From NCBI GenBank assembly GCA_026874595.1, contig CM049310.1, forward strand, positions 34,351,558 through 34,415,557: a DNA stretch of 64,000 bases, written 5' to 3'. The position numbers were made by a program, and so were the translations under genes. The notes under the pieces were generated by a model that was given only the letters and a program-made list of their open reading frames with translations, did not search any database and was not told where the DNA came from. Positions 60,813-64,000 of the stretch are shown here, piece by piece. The DNA is from Sipunculus nudus. Lineage: Eukaryota > Annelida > Sipuncula > Golfingiida > Sipunculidae. Numbering within the stretch: the stretch's first letter is position 1; each line of letters starts with the position of its first letter.

Positions 60813-60880
60813 GATGAATCTGCTGGAATATCAAAACCAACAGAACAAGGCAAGACTGGGTCATCAGGGAATAAACACAG
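60813..60880 (+). CDS. RBM18: RBM18 exon 5 (linker)
   Basis: 68 nt between AAAAG and GTCTGT, phase 0 in and phase 2 out, encoding DESAGISKPTEQGKTGSSGN then KHR. It is a low-complexity polar linker at the position where other RBM18 proteins have a Ser/Pro/Thr-rich segment. The acceptor pyrimidine tract is weak. The call depends on phase agreement with exons 4 and 6. Confidence 0.72.
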
Positions 60881-61394
60881 GTCTGTTTGTACTGTTTTTG
60901 TTCATAATGCAGAGATTAAGAGTTTATTGTTATAGCTAAATTTAACATGACAACAATTAACTTGTGTTTAAATATCCCTGTAGCTATCGCTCATGCATAA
61001 TAAGCCAACATACAAAGCAAAAGCACCTTTTTAATCACTCTACCATGCTGCTAGGGGCAGATACATATGTGCCAGACTTGCCAGTATAGAGAGACATCTG
61101 GTGGTGATAGAGTAAACCAATCATATTTGTACAACTTGTTTCATGCGAGTTCTGTCAGTTCATATCAACAGACTGCCAGAATGAATTGTCTCTAATCCCA
61201 AATAGAATGTTTAAAGGATTTTAAATTACTGGTAAAATTTTTTTGAAATGGTTTAACTCTTTTTATTACTACTGGTATAGATTGGAGATACCATCACCAG
61301 TACTTTAAACTTGGCATTCTTCATCATATAACTGACATCTTTGTTGTAATTTTAAACTCTGACAAAAATAATAAAATGACATCTCTGTTTCCAG

Positions 61395-61593
61395 CAGCAA
61401 CAGCAGACAGAGTGAGATCAGTGCTATAGAGGCCAAGTTGAGACTAATGGAAAGGCAAAGTGATGACTTTACAATAAACTTTAAACCAGCATCTCAAGGG
61501 TCAGCAGGTCAAGGTCAAAGCAGCATAGGTCAAGGTCGAACTAATCACCAGGGCCGCCACCATTCAAAGCCTTATGACAAACACAAGAGGTGA
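61395..61593 (+). CDS. RBM18: RBM18 exon 6 (C-terminal helix, tail and stop)
   Basis: 199 nt after TGTTTCCAG, ending in TGA at 61591-61593. It encodes SEISAIEAKLRLMERQ, matching the conserved IxAIEAKLKxM helix of RBM18, then a Gln/Gly/Ser tail ending in basic residues (HHSKPYDKHKR) much as vertebrate RBM18 ends in an Arg-rich tail. The acceptor is a CAGCAG tandem (61392-61397). Either AG keeps the frame, so isoforms with or without one Ser are expected. Total coding length is 195 residues, typical of the family. Confidence 0.92.
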
Positions 61594-61743
61594 CATCCTC
61601 AATGATCAAAGATCTAATTTAATTTGTTTGAGTTTCACTGCCATTTTTGTGTGTGAATGTGTTTTAAAAAGATATACCTATTTCAGGTGTTTTGGTTGGA
61701 GATATTGTTAAGTTCAAGCTTAGTTTTACAGTGTGAAAAATAA

Positions 61744-62620
61744 CAGTAAAACCCGAAGCTGTGGACACCCCATGTAATGACAGTCACCAGAACAACCAAG
61801 CCCTCTGGGGTGGACACCCCCCTATTCAGGAAAACGGACACATTCAGTTCGCCAAACATTTAAATTACCCTGCTGACGGACACCTAATGGCCTCAATGTC
61901 CTGCTTCTGGTACGTTTCTCATGACTTAAAAATAATCTCATTATTTAGACATGCAGCAATGGAACAAAACCAGACATTTTCGATCCATTTGCCTTCAAGT
62001 TTGTCATCTATGACTCATAATACGTTTTAATTGCTTTTTTGATATTCAGAGCATTGCTTATATAAAACAACAGTATTTGTGGAGTTTCTCTTATGTCAAA
62101 ATTTCATCGAGGTGCCATTGCCATCCTGATTCCAGGCCACATTATTCTTTCATAGGCCCAGAACCAAGGATACTAATGGAATTGCTAATGGTGTTTTAAC
62201 ATATGAATGGTCACTGGTCATGACCTTTTGCCGTATCCAGAAACTCTATTGGACTTTTGATCAATTGCAATCAAAGACATTAATTATTAATCCGTTTTGC
62301 GACTGATATGGGTAGTTATGAATTTTGACAGAGATTTATGAAATACTTCAAAAAGATACATGGTGTCTTTACGGGTAAGTCATGCCCATGTTGGTCTGCT
62401 GGTATATTGGAAAATTCTGTTTTTTTCTTTAATAGATATTCAGGTGCACAACCAAAATAAATGAAAACAAATCGTAATACAGTTAATTCACATTTAAAAT
62501 GGACGTTGAATATAGAGTTAGTAAAAAAAAATCATGGATGACCCTCTCTGGGATGGACACCCTGCTATAATGGATATATCATCCGGTCCTGTGAGTGTCC
62601 GCTATAGAGGGGTTTCACTG
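61744..62620. mobile_element. Non-autonomous pogo/mariner-like element (877 bp)
   Basis: The left end CAGTAAAACCCGAAGCTGTG and the inverted right end CAGTGAAACCCCTCTATAGC fit the CAGTRAAACC termini of pogo/Tigger-type Tc1-mariner elements, and both are followed by GGACAC-type text. TA-rich sequence flanks both sides. Internal repeats of GGACACCCC occur near each end (61803-61823 and 62550-62560). No transposase frame is present. It lies about 150 bp after the RBM18 stop, so it may be included in the 3' untranslated region. Confidence 0.7.
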
Positions 62621-63390
62621 TATAATTAGACCACATTTGAACCCCCCTAAAAACACTCCATGGTTTGTCATTCTTATATTCAAATGTCTGCATTACATGT
62701 ATTAATACACAATTTTAATGGCATTCCCCCAGGTGAGATGAGAAACTAATACCAGGTGTTCATGCCAGTCAGGATATAACCTGTGAGAACTTGAGGTAAT
62801 TTTCATTACTGGTGGATACAGATCTAATAATTTATTGGCAGCTGCAGCATTAGTTTTATATGTACACACTAATACAAAGTTATCCTATTGGGCAGGTACC
62901 CTTTCAGCTTCGCAGCAAAGTTTGTGCCTCATGTACTTACCAGATACTCAACTGTTATATATAAGACATAATTTTGTACAACCGGTTTGCCTGTTTGTTT
63001 TAGTATCCTCTTACGCTTGAGTTCCAACCAGGTACAGTTACTGTTAATAACTAGGATGTGTAGTGACCAAAATATGACCACTGTTTTTCTGTTGAAACAG
63101 ATGAAAACCCCCAAGTTTGATAGCTTAAAAAAGCTGCTAACAGTCAAACAGGTGAATGAATGGCACATCATAACTTGCTCATTGGCAGTTGTCTAGCTAC
63201 AGCGCTTCACATGGATGTTTTCAATTTTTCTGTGTCGGTGAAAAACTGATAAACAAAACTGTATGATTATCACCACTGGAGCTTTACACTGTGACCATGA
63301 GTGTATGATTCCTACATGTGCAAAACATGAGTCTGGTTTATGTATTCAACAGGAAAAAAATTTTATATCACAGTTAAAAGGCAAAAAAAA
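62621..63390. other. Sequence downstream of RBM18
   Basis: About 0.77 kb of AT-rich, apparently unique DNA. The short open frames on both strands have no domain, conserved motif or plausible splice context. I see nothing further in it. Confidence 0.5.
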
Positions 63391-63659
63391 GGTATGGTTC
63401 TCAGGCACTTTTTTCAGAAATCAGTGCAGGCGGTCAATATTTTATTTTTTTACCTTTCTTTTGTGTGTTTTGATAAAAATGTCATATAATCAAGAAAAAA
63501 GCATTAAAATAACAGAAGTTTTTACTAAACAGGTAAAGGCACTATATAACAAAGAATATTTGATCATAATTGTATTATTTTATCTTCCTGAAAGATTAAA
63601 ATCAAAATTTTTTATGCCGGGAGTTAAAACTGATGCGGGCGGTGCTTGATAACCATACC
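63391..63659. mobile_element. Candidate MITE (269 bp)
   Basis: The left end is GGTATGGTTCTCAGGCAC and the inverted right end GGTATGGTTATCAAGCAC, 16 of 18 matching. Both are preceded by an A run on their own strand, so the repeat may extend a few bases outward. GC-richer subterminal blocks (CAGGCGG and GCGGGCGG) sit inside each end. No target duplication can be read with confidence because of the A/T runs. The open frame across it is incidental. Confidence 0.6.
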
Positions 63660-64000
63660 TTTTATTGTTTTGGCCTAAACAGACCAGTTTGACCAGTACA
63701 AAAATTGAAACATAGGACCCTCCTGGGTTGTTTTTGGAAAGCATGCATGATATTGATAATCAGTAAGCAAGAACTAACATAGGTTAAATATTCCAGAAAT
63801 GAAGACATTTCTCATTAAAGTTCAAATGTATGTTTCCTTTTCAACACAGACTTAGAATGTGTTCATACATACCGTTGTAGCTAAACTTTCTTACAGATGT
63901 GGTCAGTGTTTTCATCATGGTCACCGATGTATTAAGAACAGATTCAGTGATTCAAGCATTTAACCAAATGTAGTGTTCATGCATCTTGACATTTTTTTTA
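63660..64000. other. Right edge of window
   Basis: AT-rich sequence with no gene, RNA or repeat that I recognise. Confidence 0.5.

Noticed and set aside
61761-62030. 89-codon frame within the pogo-like element
   Set aside because: Has no DDE-transposase motif; translation of the terminal repeat region.
63263-63649. 128-codon frame MIITTGALHCD...
   Set aside because: Runs into and through a candidate MITE, has AT-driven composition and no recognisable domain or splice context.

Overview
This is a eukaryotic, most likely molluscan and probably bivalve, genomic window. Three things point that way. The two host genes are spliced and are typical animal single-copy genes (MRRF and RBM18). The unique flank is AT-rich and full of short inverted-repeat elements. 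One hairpin (53588-53621) resembles a dispersed repeat that I remember from bivalve genomes; I could not check that. No bacterial gene organisation is present.

Layout. Positions 1-22650 and 30543-50893 are one satellite array of about 43 kb, built of a G-rich monomer of 68-70 bp (roughly 620 copies). It runs off the left edge of the window. It grew by nested tandem duplication of multi-monomer blocks; the block offsets I could trace are 1990, 4185/6379, 5491, 2677, about 3009 and 4457 bp. The array is split once by a 7.9-kb Ty3/gypsy-type LTR retrotransposon (22651-30542). Its 566-bp LTRs differ at one position and its target duplication is CTAG. Its gag and pol frames are broken. After integrase, where an env gene would sit, it carries a complete 197-residue ORF with the motif set of an SGNH hydrolase.

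From 50894 to 51152 the array decays into a few divergent monomers that run into the splice donor of an exon of a minus-strand gene. I read that gene as mitochondrial ribosome-recycling factor (exon 1 at 51662-51908, exon 2 at 51153-51305). The remaining exons must lie to the left, so the whole array is either inside this intron or has cut the gene. The last bases of exon 2 and the start of its intron are themselves recognisably similar to the satellite monomer, so this junction is a candidate birthplace of the satellite.

To the right, on the plus strand and head-to-head with MRRF, is a complete six-exon RBM18 gene (53344-61593, predicted 195 residues, one RRM domain). I recall the same head-to-head MRRF/RBM18 arrangement from vertebrates. 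A cluster of three CCAAT boxes lies just upstream of the proposed RBM18 start. Its first intron holds a 2.44-kb inverted-repeat element (54050-56491) with TAA target duplication, which contains a promoter-like cluster (octamer, E-box, CCAAT, E2F, TATA). Other small elements are at 52230-52445, 53429-53507 (perfect 8-bp target duplication), 61744-62620 (pogo-like ends) and 63391-63659.
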